The notes below the pieces were generated by a model. That model ran no database searches, was not told the origin of the DNA, and was given only the letters and a program-made list of their open reading frames with translations. Made by a program: the position numbers and the translations under genes. A DNA stretch of 64,000 nt from Elusimicrobiota bacterium (GTDB taxonomy: Bacteria > Elusimicrobiota > Elusimicrobia > Elusimicrobiales > UBA9959): the NCBI GenBank assembly GCA_003482905.1, contig DMXM01000018.1:100899-164898 (forward strand), read 5' to 3'. Position 1 is the first letter of the stretch, and every line of letters starts with the position of its first letter. This document shows positions 15,223 through 23,521 of this stretch, piece by piece.

Positions 15223-16641
15223 TCAATCTTCGCTGAAATGGTCCACCGTGTATGTGTATATCACGGTGGATCTTTCTTTCCAGGCGCCGGGCGCCAGGCC
15301 TGCTTTCTCCGAGCAGAGGGAGGACAGGAAATCCTCTTTTTTATCGAAATGCTCCCAGACCTGCGGCAGATAAGTGCCGGAGCGTGAGCCGCTTTTAATA
15401 TAAACCCCGTGCACCCCTTTCTTGACCGCCTCCGGGCCGGCGGTTATTTCCAGCGGTGAAAGCACTGAAATTTCTATTTTTATCTTCTCCAGGTCGGCCT
15501 CGCCGACGGGTTCGAAACGGGGGTCTTCGAAGGCCGCCGCACCTGCGTAGGAACTGACCATATCGGCTAGCGTTCCGCGCGGCTCAAGGCTACCTATGCA
15601 GCCGCGCAGCCGGCCGCCTAGCGTCAGCGTAACGAACACTGCCGCCGGCTGGTTTAATTCCGGGCGGGAGCACAACTGCTGCGCCGGTGTTTTGCCGGTC
15701 TTAAGGCAGACTGAAATGCTCTTCCTCGCCAGTTCTAAAAGTTCTTTCTTTATAACTCCGCTTAATTCCATGCCGCCGGCCGGCTTGGGCGAAACTTCGG
15801 TAAAGAAACCGGCGCCGTAACCCACCACGGACGTATCGTCGCCGGAGATCTTGCCGGAATGGGTGTAAAGCCCCAGTTCAAAATCGTTGCCGCCCAGTTC
15901 CAGCGCGGCCGCGGCCCCCGCCGTCATGGCGGCCTGGCCGCAGGCGGTGGTATCCATAAATTCGGCGGCCTTTGCCAAAAGCAGCCGGTTGGCCAGGTCG
16001 AAATAACCCGGCGAGGAATTACGCATGGCCTGGCGCAGCGCCAGCAGCACCGAGCGGTCGGACATTTCGGCCACGTCGCCCGGCGGGTAATGAGAGAGGT
16101 CGGAGGAAACGCAGAACAAGGCCCGGCGGCCTTTCATGGCGCGGCCTATGGCTTGCCCGGCTTTCCCGAGCAAGGCGGCATCCGCCGAGTTAAAGAGTAC
16201 GGGAACTATCTTTACGTCGGAACCCTTTATAGCCTGCAGGAACGGGAGCTGCACCTCCACGGCATGCTCGCCAGCGTGGGCGCGCGGCAGGTCCTCGAAA
16301 AGATATTTGTCTTTCAGCAGTTCTGCGCAGAGCGCGGAATCTATCTCCAGCCTGCCCAAGGGGGTTTCAAATGAACCGCCCGAGACCAGGGCGCCTTTCT
16401 TCAGCGGCATGGTATGCCCGGTGGCCATAATAACCAGTGTATCGAAAGGCAGGTCTTTTACCCGGGCGAAGGCCGCTCCGGCCGCCGCGCCCGAATAGGA
16501 GTAGCCGGCGTGGGGGGCCAGAAAGCCCTTTACGGCGCCCGTCGGGGGCGGGCAGGGTTTAAGAAAAGCCGAAACAGCGGCGCGCAGCGCCGCCGGGTCC
16601 GCGTCGTAAAAACGTCCGGCCACCACAGGTTTTCTTATCAT
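15223..16641 (-). CDS. AmmeMemoRadiSam proteins B and A fused (MEMO1-AMMECR1)
   Basis: The 472-residue product joins two families normally encoded separately. Residues 1-275 are MEMO1-like (AmmeMemoRadiSam protein B): VVAGRFYDADP, APHAGYSYSG, HAGEHAVEVQLPFLQ and SSDLSHY supply the conserved His and Asp/Glu residues of the metal pocket, and DTTACGQAA is also typical. Residues about 285-472 are AMMECR1 (protein A), with the hallmark LRGCIGSLEPRG. Both families occur with a radical SAM protein; none lies next to it here. The biochemical role is not settled. A -10 (TATAAT) and GGGAGG precede the ATG at 16641. Confidence 0.9.
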   Translation of the reverse strand: MIRKPVVAGRFYDADPAALRAAVSAFLKPCPPPTGAVKGFLAPHAGYSYSGAAAGAAFARVKDLPFDTLVIMATGHTMPLKKGALVSGGSFETPLGRLEIDSALCAELLKDKYLFEDLPRAHAGEHAVEVQLPFLQAIKGSDVKIVPVLFNSADAALLGKAGQAIGRAMKGRRALFCVSSDLSHYPPGDVAEMSDRSVLLALRQAMRNSSPGYFDLANRLLLAKAAEFMDTTACGQAAMTAGAAAALELGGNDFELGLYTHSGKISGDDTSVVGYGAGFFTEVSPKPAGGMELSGVIKKELLELARKSISVCLKTGKTPAQQLCSRPELNQPAAVFVTLTLGGRLRGCIGSLEPRGTLADMVSSYAGAAAFEDPRFEPVGEADLEKIKIEISVLSPLEITAGPEAVKKGVHGVYIKSGSRSGTYLPQVWEHFDKKEDFLSSLCSEKAGLAPGAWKERSTVIYTYTVDHFSED

Positions 16642-16703
16642 AAAGCCTCCCTCAACAGATTATATTTGTTTTCCAGGTCCAAAAAACCTAAAATGTATTA
16701 TAC

Positions 16704-16780
16704 GGTGGTTGTAGCTCAGTGGTTAGAGCGCTCGGCTGTGGCCCGAGAGGTCGGGGGTTCAAGTCCCCTCAGCCACCCCA
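16704..16780 (+). tRNA. tRNA-His (anticodon GTG)
   Basis: Begins with the extra G(-1) that pairs with C73, as in all bacterial tRNA-His. Anticodon stem CTCGG/CCGAG with loop CTGTGGC gives anticodon GTG. T-arm GGGGG-TTCAAGT-CCCCT. The 3' CCA is encoded (16778-16780), unlike the tRNA-Arg at 10917. Confidence 0.95.
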
Positions 16781-16880
16781 AAATTTCAAGATTCCGTTTT
16801 TTCCCAAGACAATCATGATTCCGAAGAAGTAGAGCCGCGTAGGGGGCGTAGTTTACTATCGCGGAAAGGGGGCGGAGCGG

Positions 16881-18132
16881 ATGTCTCTAATAATAAAAAG
16901 CAGGACTTACCGTGTCCTAATAATTCTAGGCCTAATAATATTCGGACTTGACCTTATTTTTTTAAAAGGCATATACGCCAGATGGATAATATCCACACCG
17001 TTTAAACGTATAGCCTCATATTATTGCAATTCGAATAAGTGGCTGCCCTGCTCAAGGTGGTATAGCGTAGCGATAGCTATAACATCCAGACAGCCGCATT
17101 CAGCGCTCCAGTAGGGGCTTCGCATATTTACAACTTGGCCGGTACTCGGAGGCTATCTCTGATTTTGACAAGGTTCTGGAATCGAACCCGAATTCCCCCA
17201 GAGCGTTCTCGCTCCGGGCCGGAGCATACAACCATATTATCAATATCTCTTCCGCGGCCGCGCAGGTCGCGAGGACGGGGTTGGGCACGGAATATTCTAA
17301 AGCCCCATTATACGACGGCCAACTCTACGAACTACTGAAAACCGGGGACAAGAAAAAGACTCTGGCCTTTCTTGATCAGCTGGCCGGGACCACCCGCCGC
17401 GATGCCGCGCCGCCTGTTGCCGATATAAAGCCGCGCCCATACGCTCCCTCAAAACTACTTTCAGAAATTATGGAACTCCGAAAGAACGCAGATGGCGCAA
17501 GCAAAATGCGTTATTGGACCACCTTGGGCGACATGGAGAAAAAGCTGGCAAAAGAGATTGCAAAAGAGATCATGGAGAACCGAATCATATGTGAGACCCT
17601 CTTCCCCGCCTCTATCAGGTATCAATACGGCGTCTATCCTTTGATTCGGGCATTAAACTTGAAAGACAATGCTCTTGTTCAATATTTACTGGATAATGAA
17701 AAATACTTCAATATTTACTATGAAGAGGGCGGCTTTACGGTAGAGGCCCTCACAGAAACCAGATTGCAACCACTATGGGGGCTGCCGGAAGGGCGCGCGG
17801 CAATACTGGAAGAAGCCGCCGGCAACCTTGCGCTCTGGGTGAAATCATTTTGCCTTACTGAAGACGAAAGTTGTGAGTATGGAACATCTCAAAAATATAT
17901 TAATGAAGAAATATTAAGAATCCTGGAAAGATTCAAAAGCACCGAGCTCAATAAAGAATCTTTAAAGATTTTAGATTTATACGAAAGCAAATTGTTTTCT
18001 TATACCATTAGTAATTGGGGAATGCCTATTAAGCCCGGGCAAAAAGCGCCCCCTGAAGTCATTACCGGCATTAGCAATTCCCTTGCGAAAGTTAAGGCAC
18101 TACGAAAACAATATTCCTCCAAAGCCAGCTAA
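16881..18132 (+). pseudogene. membrane-anchored TPR protein interrupted by a one-base frameshift
   Basis: From ATG 16881 (after GGCGGAG) the frame encodes a signal anchor (VLIILGLIIFGLDLIFL) and the start of a TPR (WYSVAIAI). The frame then stops at 17112. One base later than frame, from 17083, an open frame runs to 18132 and continues the TPR seamlessly: HPDSRIQRSSRGFAYLQLG, then RYSEAISDFDKVLESNPNS, with the normal spacing of Pro and Arg-Gly. Removing one A near 17082 would join them into a 416-residue protein. The C-terminal 280 residues have no family I know; YPLIRALNLKDNALVQYLLD looks ankyrin-like. It may be a pseudogene, an assembly error or a translational frameshift; there is no known slippery signal at the site. 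Confidence 0.7.
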
Positions 18133-18207
18133 ACCAATCTGAGGATCAGTGCCCCGTCGGTCCACTCTCCCGTCAACCCCCGTAAGTTTTGACAGAGGAA
18201 TGAATTT

Positions 18208-18236
18208 TTGCCATACAAGGACAGCAAAATTATAGA
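18208..18236 (+). promoter_or_regulatory. promoter of the HEPN/MNT pair
   Basis: TTGCCA (18208-18213), 17-base spacer, TATAGA (18231-18236); an overlapping TAGAAT at 18233 gives a 19-base alternative. AGGAG precedes the HEPN start at 18272. Confidence 0.6.
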
Positions 18237-18271
18237 ATAAGTTGTGAAACCGGGAAGACACAGGAGACACA

Positions 18272-18679
18272 ATGCTACTGGATCTTAGCAGCCTGAAAAA
18301 AGCCGTCGATTCTTTGGACCGCGCCATAAAGGTGGCGGTCGGCAATAAGAATTCCGACCAGGCCGAGGTTATTCGCGCGGGCGTCATACAGAATTTTGAG
18401 TTCACCTACGAACTGTGCTGGAAATTCATAAAAAGGTGGCTTGAACTCAACGGCACGGGCGCCACTATTGATGGTTCCACCCGGAAAGAGCTTTTTAGAT
18501 TGGCCGCCGAAAGCCGCCTGATTACCGATGTTGAAAACTGGTTCAAATACCATACCGCCCGAAACGAAACCGCTCATACATACGACCCGGCCAAGGCCAT
18601 AGAAATTTATACGCTGGCCGCTCCGTTCGCCGCCGACGCCAGAAAATTGCTGCAAGTCCTTGAGCGGCGAAATGATTAA
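18272..18679 (+). CDS. HEPN-domain protein, HI0074/HepT family (toxin-type partner)
   Basis: A 135-residue all-helical protein matching the nucleotidyltransferase substrate-binding family: EFTYELCWKFIKRWLE, then SRLITDVENWFKYHTARNETAHTYD. The last string contains the HEPN catalytic motif Rx4H (RNETAH) followed by the Tyr that in MntA/HepT systems is modified by the partner. HEPN proteins of this kind are RNases that cut RNA such as tRNA when free. AGGAG lies five bases before the ATG. The partner gene overlaps its stop by 8 bases, so both are made together. Motif residues are intact, so an active module is likely. Confidence 0.85.
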   Translation: MLLDLSSLKKAVDSLDRAIKVAVGNKNSDQAEVIRAGVIQNFEFTYELCWKFIKRWLELNGTGATIDGSTRKELFRLAAESRLITDVENWFKYHTARNETAHTYDPAKAIEIYTLAAPFAADARKLLQVLERRND

Positions 18680-18983
18680 CGCGACGCCGGAACAGCTGCG
18701 GATCATCAGCGCCATTTTGGCAGTTCACGCGCCAGGCGTTGAGGCGAGGGCTTTCGGCTCAAGAGTTAACGGTTCCCCCAAGAACTACTCCGACCTTGAT
18801 CTCGCCCTGGTTGGCGCCGCCAAATTAGATTCCGCCGTGATAGGGAACCTGCGTGAGGCTTTTGAAGAGTCGGATATCCCATTCCGTGTGGATATTATAG
18901 ATTGGCACTCCATCTCTAAAGAATTTCAGACAATTATCCTGAACAAGTACGAAGTTCTGGCGCCCCCGGCTAATACCATATAG
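18672..18983 (+). CDS. MNT-type minimal nucleotidyltransferase (antitoxin-type partner)
   Basis: A 103-residue protein with the polymerase-beta-like signature GSx10DxD, read here as GSRVNGSPKNYSDLDL, so both metal-binding Asp are present, plus a third acidic residue in VDIIDW. In characterised MntA/HepT pairs this enzyme transfers AMP groups onto a Tyr of the HEPN partner and so neutralises it. Start ATG 18672 is chosen because it overlaps the HEPN stop; a TTG at 18660 in the same frame would add four residues. Downstream to 19135 there is only a possible structured RNA. Confidence 0.85.
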   Translation: MINATPEQLRIISAILAVHAPGVEARAFGSRVNGSPKNYSDLDLALVGAAKLDSAVIGNLREAFEESDIPFRVDIIDWHSISKEFQTIILNKYEVLAPPANTI

Positions 18984-19025
18984 GTTGGCATCCCGGGGGG
19001 ACGAATAACGGAAGAGCGGATATGG

Positions 19026-19120
19026 TAGAATTAACAGGTAATGTGGCTTAGCGTGGCGGTTACAACGTTCATTTAACAAGCCACCCAGGAATTTCAGACC
19101 GGCGCCGCGCCGGTTTTTCT
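19026..19120 (+). ncRNA. possible small RNA or attenuator upstream of surE
   Basis: A TAGAAT -10-like element (19026-19031) is followed by a stretch that can pair GTGGCTT (19043-19049) with AAGCCAC (19078-19084), then a strong intrinsic terminator: ACCGGCG-CCG-CGCCGGT with TTTTT (19098-19118). surE begins 14 bases after the T run. This is either a terminated small RNA or a leader that controls surE. No known riboswitch consensus was recognised, and no good -35 was seen. Confidence 0.4.
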
Positions 19121-19134
19121 ACATAGGGGATAAC

Positions 19135-19893
19135 ATGGAAATACTCATCACCAACGACGACGGGATATACGCGGAGGGCATATACGCCCTGGCCACGGCG
19201 CTTAAAAAACTGGGGAATATAACCGTGGTGGCGCCTGACACCCAGCGCAGCGCCGTCGGGCACGCTATCACCATAGCCGACCCGCTCCGGGTAGTCCCGG
19301 CAAAGCGCAACGGCAAGTTCTTCGGCTACGCGGCCAGCGGCACCCCGGCGGACTGCGTAAAGCTGGGGATAAAATCCATTATGAAGAAAAGGCCGGACCT
19401 GGTGGTTTCCGGCATAAACCTGGGCGGCAACCAGGGTTACAATATCCTTTACTCCGGCACGGTCTCGGGCGCCACGGAGGGCGCGCTGCTGGGCATACCC
19501 TCGCTGGCGGTCTCCCTGGACACGTTCACCAAGCCCGACTTCAGCGCCTCGGCCGCCTTCGCCGTAAAGATAGCCGGGATGATGAAGAAACGCCGCCTGC
19601 CGCCGGGCACGCTGCTAAACGTCAACCTGCCCAATATCCCGGCCGCCCGAATAAAGGGCGTAAGGATAACCAACCAGAGCCGCACATCGTTTAACGACTG
19701 GTTCGATAAGCGCGTGGACCCGCACGGCAACACCTACTACTGGATGACCGGCGACTTCAAGCCGAAGGACGCCGACCTGGCCAGCGACCTCAACGCGCTG
19801 CGCGCCGGCTACGTCTCGGTGACGCCCATACAATTCGACCTGACCGATTATAAATTCGTATCCGAACTAGAGAACTGGGATATAAAGTTCTAG
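19135..19893 (+). CDS. surE: 5'/3'-nucleotidase SurE
   Basis: 252 residues with the complete SurE signature: ILITNDDGIYAEGI at the N-terminus (Asp-Asp metal ligands), VVAPDTQRSAVGHAIT, SGTPADCVKLG, and SGINLGGNQGYNILYSGTVSGATEG. SurE is a metal-dependent phosphatase acting on nucleoside 5'- and 3'-monophosphates, linked to stationary-phase survival. Here it precedes pcm-containing genes; surE-pcm proximity is well known from enterobacteria, which fits a repair/stress role for this block. GGGGATA lies before the ATG, and a terminator hairpin 14 bases upstream means it may depend on read-through or its own start. Confidence 0.95.
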   Translation: MEILITNDDGIYAEGIYALATALKKLGNITVVAPDTQRSAVGHAITIADPLRVVPAKRNGKFFGYAASGTPADCVKLGIKSIMKKRPDLVVSGINLGGNQGYNILYSGTVSGATEGALLGIPSLAVSLDTFTKPDFSASAAFAVKIAGMMKKRRLPPGTLLNVNLPNIPAARIKGVRITNQSRTSFNDWFDKRVDPHGNTYYWMTGDFKPKDADLASDLNALRAGYVSVTPIQFDLTDYKFVSELENWDIKF

Positions 19894-19904
19894 GAGGGGG
19901 AAGT

Positions 19905-20516
19905 TTGAGCATAATTATACTGGCTTTGATGATTTCAGCCGGCCCCGCAGCCGCGCAACCCGCCGGGCAGGATCAGGCCGCCCCACCTTTAAAATATTCA
20001 CCGGAAATACGGAAGGCGGCCAGGAACCTGGCGCTGCTGCTGGAGCGCGGCGGGGAAATAGCCCCGGAGAAACTGGACGCCCTGGCGCCGGAACTGGCCA
20101 GGTTCAATAAAAAGCTGGAAGAGACGCTGGGCCGGGACCTGCTGGCCGACGCCGCCCGCCGCGAGAAAGAGCTGGACGACGCCGGGCGCACGGAAGCCGC
20201 AATAAAGGCACTTCAGGATTTCAGGACCTCCCTGCAGGTTTACTACGCAAAAACGGGGGGGAAATACCCCGCGGACCCGGCCGCGCTCGCCCCGGACGAT
20301 CTCCCGACCATACCGGAACTGCACCTGCCAGGGCACGAGATGACCGCGAAGATCACGGTGATAGATTCAAAGGAATACGACGACGATCTCGCCAAGGCCG
20401 TCACCGACTCCGGCGGCTGGCTTTATTTCTCCGGGCAGGATTCCATGAATTACGGACTGCTTATCATAGACTGCCGCCACCAGACACCGGGCGGCGCGGA
20501 ATTCCACAAATACTGA
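19905..20516 (+). CDS. exported pseudopilin-like protein, unknown
   Basis: Starts at TTG 19905 after GGAGGGGG, 11 bases after surE. A short signal peptide (IIILALMISAGPAAAQP) precedes a helical, Glu/Ala-rich region and then a segment resembling the globular part of type II secretion pseudopilins: ALQDFRTSLQVYYAKTGGKYP, later followed by SGGWLYF. There is no prepilin cleavage site, so it would be a soluble exported protein that borrowed the domain. Function unknown. The next gene begins 7 bases after its stop, so it belongs to the surE-to-hydrolase operon. Confidence 0.6.
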   Translation: MSIIILALMISAGPAAAQPAGQDQAAPPLKYSPEIRKAARNLALLLERGGEIAPEKLDALAPELARFNKKLEETLGRDLLADAARREKELDDAGRTEAAIKALQDFRTSLQVYYAKTGGKYPADPAALAPDDLPTIPELHLPGHEMTAKITVIDSKEYDDDLAKAVTDSGGWLYFSGQDSMNYGLLIIDCRHQTPGGAEFHKY

Positions 20517-20523
20517 GGCGACC

Positions 20524-22491
20524 ATGAAACACATGATCAAGGAAGAAGCTATAGGCGGCACCATAGAGAAGCTTATCAACAAATACCCGTCGGAGGCGGA
20601 GCGGATCTCCGCCTGCGTGCGCCGGGCGGCCGGCCTCTGGAATACCAGGAAGGACGGCAGCGCGGCCGACTTCAGGCGTTTCTGCTGCGACAATTTCCTT
20701 ATCGGCCCGGATCTGGAGAACCTGCTGGCGTCATTCGAAAAAAAGCTGGAAAGCGCCAACGGGCATTTCAGCGCCCTGCTGCTGAAACTCCGCCGCGAGG
20801 TGGACGAGGACACCGGCCCGCTGACCCCGGCGGACAGGCTGTTCGCCGCCTATTCACCCGGCGCCCACTTCACCGAGGACATGTTCCAGACCCGCCTGGC
20901 CTTTCTGGCCCTGCTGAATTTTCCGGTACAGACCCTGGAAACCTGCCTGGAGAAAGGCCCGGCCTGGAGCCGCGACGAATGGGCCCGCGCCCGCCTGGCG
21001 CAGCGCTTCGCACACCGCGTGCCGTCGGAGATAAACAGGGACCTGACGGCCGCCTATTCGCAGGCCGAGCAGTATATAAACTCCTACAATATCCATCTCC
21101 ACAAAGTTACCGGCCCGGACGGCCAGGAACTGTTCCCCGAGGGCGTAAAGCTGATATCGCATTGGGGCCTGCGCGACTATCTCAAAGGCCTTTACGCCGA
21201 CAAGACGGAGGGGATAAAGAAGCAGCGCGTTATACAGACCGTGATGGAGCGGATAATAACCCAGGAAATACCGACCGGCGCGATAAACTCTGAAAAACAC
21301 GCCTGGGACCCGGCCGCCAACACCTTGGACGGTGCCAAAGCGGCGCGCGAACCTGACACCCGCTACGAGAAGTTCCTGGATATTTTCAGGGCCCACCTTA
21401 AAGAGGACCAGTATTATCCGGTTGAGCCCACGCACATGGACCGTAAATTCAAGCTGGGCCGCGAAATACCCGAACCCGAGGTGGAGGCGATGTTCACCGG
21501 CCTGTTAGAGGCGGGAGTGGGCGACGAGGCCGCGGCGCTCATATCGGCCCGGCTCGGCCGGCCCCTGGAGCCTTTCGACATCTGGTACGACGGTTTCAAG
21601 GCCCGCTCCGGGATAGCGCAGGAAGAACTGGACCGCGTAGTGACGGCCAAGTATCCGGACACCGCGGCTTTCCAGAACGGCATCCCCGAGATACTCCAAA
21701 AACTTGGTTTTTCAAAAGAAACAGCGCATTTTGTGGCCGAAAGGGTGGAAGTGAACGCGGCCCGCGGGGCGGGCCATGCCTGGGGCCCGGCCATGCGTAC
21801 TGAAAAGGCGCATTTGCGCACCAGGGTCCCCAAAGGCGGCATGAACTACCAGGGCTTCAACGTGGCCATGCATGAGCTCGGCCACTGCACGGAACAGGTC
21901 TTCTCGCTTTACAAGGTGGACCACACCCTGCTGGAGGGCGTGCCCAACACGGCCTTCACCGAGGGTTTCGCCTTCGTTTTCCAGGACAGGGACCTGGAGG
22001 TGCTTGGCATAGGAAAGCCCGACGAGGAAACCATACACTTGAAGACCCTGGACGCCTTCTGGTCCGCGCGCGAGATAGCCGGCGTGGCGCTGGTCGACAT
22101 GAACGTCTGGCGCTGGCTTTACAAGAACAAGGACGCCGAAGCCGCCGACCTGCGCCAGGCGGTAGTGGAGATAGCCAAAAGCGTTTGGGACCGCTACTAC
22201 GCGCCGGTCTTCGGCACTAAAGGCAGCGCGCTGCTGGGCGTTTATTCGCATATGATCAACAACGCGCTTTACCTGCCGGATTATCCGCTGGGCCATATCA
22301 TCGCCTTCCAGATAGAGGAATACTTCAAGGAGCACAACCTGGCCGAAGAGATGGAGCGGATGTGCGTGCAGGGCGCCATAACCCCCAGGGAATGGATGAA
22401 GCGCGCCGTCGGGGCCGATATTTCCGCCGACCCGCTGGTAAAAGCCGCCTCGCGGGCTATCAAGGCCCTTAAGGAAGCGAAAAATAAATGA
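20524..22491 (+). CDS. zinc metallopeptidase, M3-like (HELGH)
   Basis: A 655-residue cytoplasmic protein with no signal peptide. Its zinc site is HELGHCTEQ around residue 450, followed about 30 residues later by FTEGFAF, the Glu in the position of the third ligand of gluzincins; GVPNTAF between them resembles the M3 oligopeptidase pattern. Most of the N-terminal half is helical, as in M3-type peptidases, which clip short peptides inside a deep channel. I cannot place it in a named subfamily. It ends in an ATGA overlap with the CoA-binding gene, so it is co-translated with it. Confidence 0.7.
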   Translation: MKHMIKEEAIGGTIEKLINKYPSEAERISACVRRAAGLWNTRKDGSAADFRRFCCDNFLIGPDLENLLASFEKKLESANGHFSALLLKLRREVDEDTGPLTPADRLFAAYSPGAHFTEDMFQTRLAFLALLNFPVQTLETCLEKGPAWSRDEWARARLAQRFAHRVPSEINRDLTAAYSQAEQYINSYNIHLHKVTGPDGQELFPEGVKLISHWGLRDYLKGLYADKTEGIKKQRVIQTVMERIITQEIPTGAINSEKHAWDPAANTLDGAKAAREPDTRYEKFLDIFRAHLKEDQYYPVEPTHMDRKFKLGREIPEPEVEAMFTGLLEAGVGDEAAALISARLGRPLEPFDIWYDGFKARSGIAQEELDRVVTAKYPDTAAFQNGIPEILQKLGFSKETAHFVAERVEVNAARGAGHAWGPAMRTEKAHLRTRVPKGGMNYQGFNVAMHELGHCTEQVFSLYKVDHTLLEGVPNTAFTEGFAFVFQDRDLEVLGIGKPDEETIHLKTLDAFWSAREIAGVALVDMNVWRWLYKNKDAEAADLRQAVVEIAKSVWDRYYAPVFGTKGSALLGVYSHMINNALYLPDYPLGHIIAFQIEEYFKEHNLAEEMERMCVQGAITPREWMKRAVGADISADPLVKAASRAIKALKEAKNK

Positions 22492-22859
22492 ATCCTAAAG
22501 AATACAGCCTTATAGCGGTGGTGGGGGTCTCCGACGACGCCTCCAAATACGGCCACAAGATATTCCGCGACCTCCTCAAAGCCGGCTACCCCGTAAAAGG
22601 CGTAAACCCCAGGGGCGGCTTTGTGCTGGGCAACAACATCTACAAGAGCCTGTCGGAGATAGAGGGCAAACCGGAACTGGTAATAACCGTAGTACCGCCG
22701 GCCGCCACCGTTGAGGTGGTGGAGGAGTGCAACAAGCTGGGCGTCAAGAACGTCTGGATGCAGCCCGGCTCCGAATCCGCCGAGGCGCTGGAAAAAGCGA
22801 AGACTTACGGCATAAAGACAGTAACGGCCTGTTTTATGGTGGCGAAGGACGTCTGGTGA
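22488..22859 (+). CDS. CoA-binding domain protein (YccU-like)
   Basis: A 123-residue Rossmann-fold protein: an opening glycine-rich loop VVGVSDDASKYGHKIFRDLL, then GYPVKGVNPRG and LVITVVPPAATVEVVEEC. These match the short stand-alone CoA-binding proteins related to the N-terminal domain of succinyl-CoA synthetase alpha. The pattern NVWMQPGSES lies where the CoA pocket is closed. The biological role of these small proteins is not established. It overlaps the peptidase gene by four bases and the pcm gene by one base (TGATG). Confidence 0.85.
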   Translation: MNPKEYSLIAVVGVSDDASKYGHKIFRDLLKAGYPVKGVNPRGGFVLGNNIYKSLSEIEGKPELVITVVPPAATVEVVEECNKLGVKNVWMQPGSESAEALEKAKTYGIKTVTACFMVAKDVW

Positions 22860-23521
22860 TGTTCCAGGAAATGCTGGGCAAAAAATACGAGGCCTACCTG
22901 GCTTTTATCAGGAAGGCCATGATAAAAGACCAGATAGAGGCGCGCGGGGTTAAAGACCAGCGCGTGCTGGCGGCCATGCAGCAGGTGTGCAGGCATTGCT
23001 TTGTGACCGAAGACATGGTAAGCCGCGCCTACGAGGACTACCCGCTGCCCATACATTCCGGGCAGACCATTTCGCAGCCGTACATAGTGGCCCTTATGAG
23101 CGAACTGCTGGCCCTGACCGGCGGGGAACGCGTACTGGAAGTGGGCACCGGCTCGGGCTACCAGACGGCCGTGCTGGCGGAGCTGGCCGCAGAGGTGGAC
23201 ACGGTGGAACTGAACCCGGCCCTGGCCCATGACGCCAAAGAGAAGCTGGGCAAGCTGGGCTATAAGAATATAAATTTCAGGACCGGCGACGGCGCCCTGG
23301 GCTGGCCGGAGCGCGCGCCTTACGACGCGGCGCTGGTGACCTGCGCGGCGGCGGAAGTGCCGCCGGAACTTGTCAAACAGCTGAAATCCGGCGGACGGCT
23401 GGTGATACCTGTGGAAGGGATTGCCGGGCAGGAATTGCGCCTGATCACCAAGACCGCCGCCGGGCTGGAGAGCCGCACTATCTGCGCCGTGCGCTTTGTG
23501 CCGATGATGGGAGCTAAATGA
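22859..23521 (+). CDS. pcm: protein-L-isoaspartate O-methyltransferase
   Basis: Start ATG 22859 overlaps the previous stop, so an upstream in-frame start inside the CoA-binding gene is rejected. The 220-residue product carries PCMT signatures: RAYEDYPLPIHSGQTISQPY, then motif I VLEVGTGSGYQTAVLAEL, and AAAEVPPELVKQLKSGGRLVIP. It methylates L-isoaspartyl residues in aged proteins using S-adenosylmethionine, starting their repair. Its place just behind surE, a peptidase and a CoA-binding protein suggests a stress or maintenance operon. The following hydrolase overlaps it by ATGA. Confidence 0.93.
   Translation: MFQEMLGKKYEAYLAFIRKAMIKDQIEARGVKDQRVLAAMQQVCRHCFVTEDMVSRAYEDYPLPIHSGQTISQPYIVALMSELLALTGGERVLEVGTGSGYQTAVLAELAAEVDTVELNPALAHDAKEKLGKLGYKNINFRTGDGALGWPERAPYDAALVTCAAAEVPPELVKQLKSGGRLVIPVEGIAGQELRLITKTAAGLESRTICAVRFVPMMGAK

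Noticed and set aside
17106..17114. Stop-codon readthrough at CAG-TAG
   Set aside because: Readthrough would stay in the wrong frame; the TPR spacing fits a one-base shift near 17082 instead.
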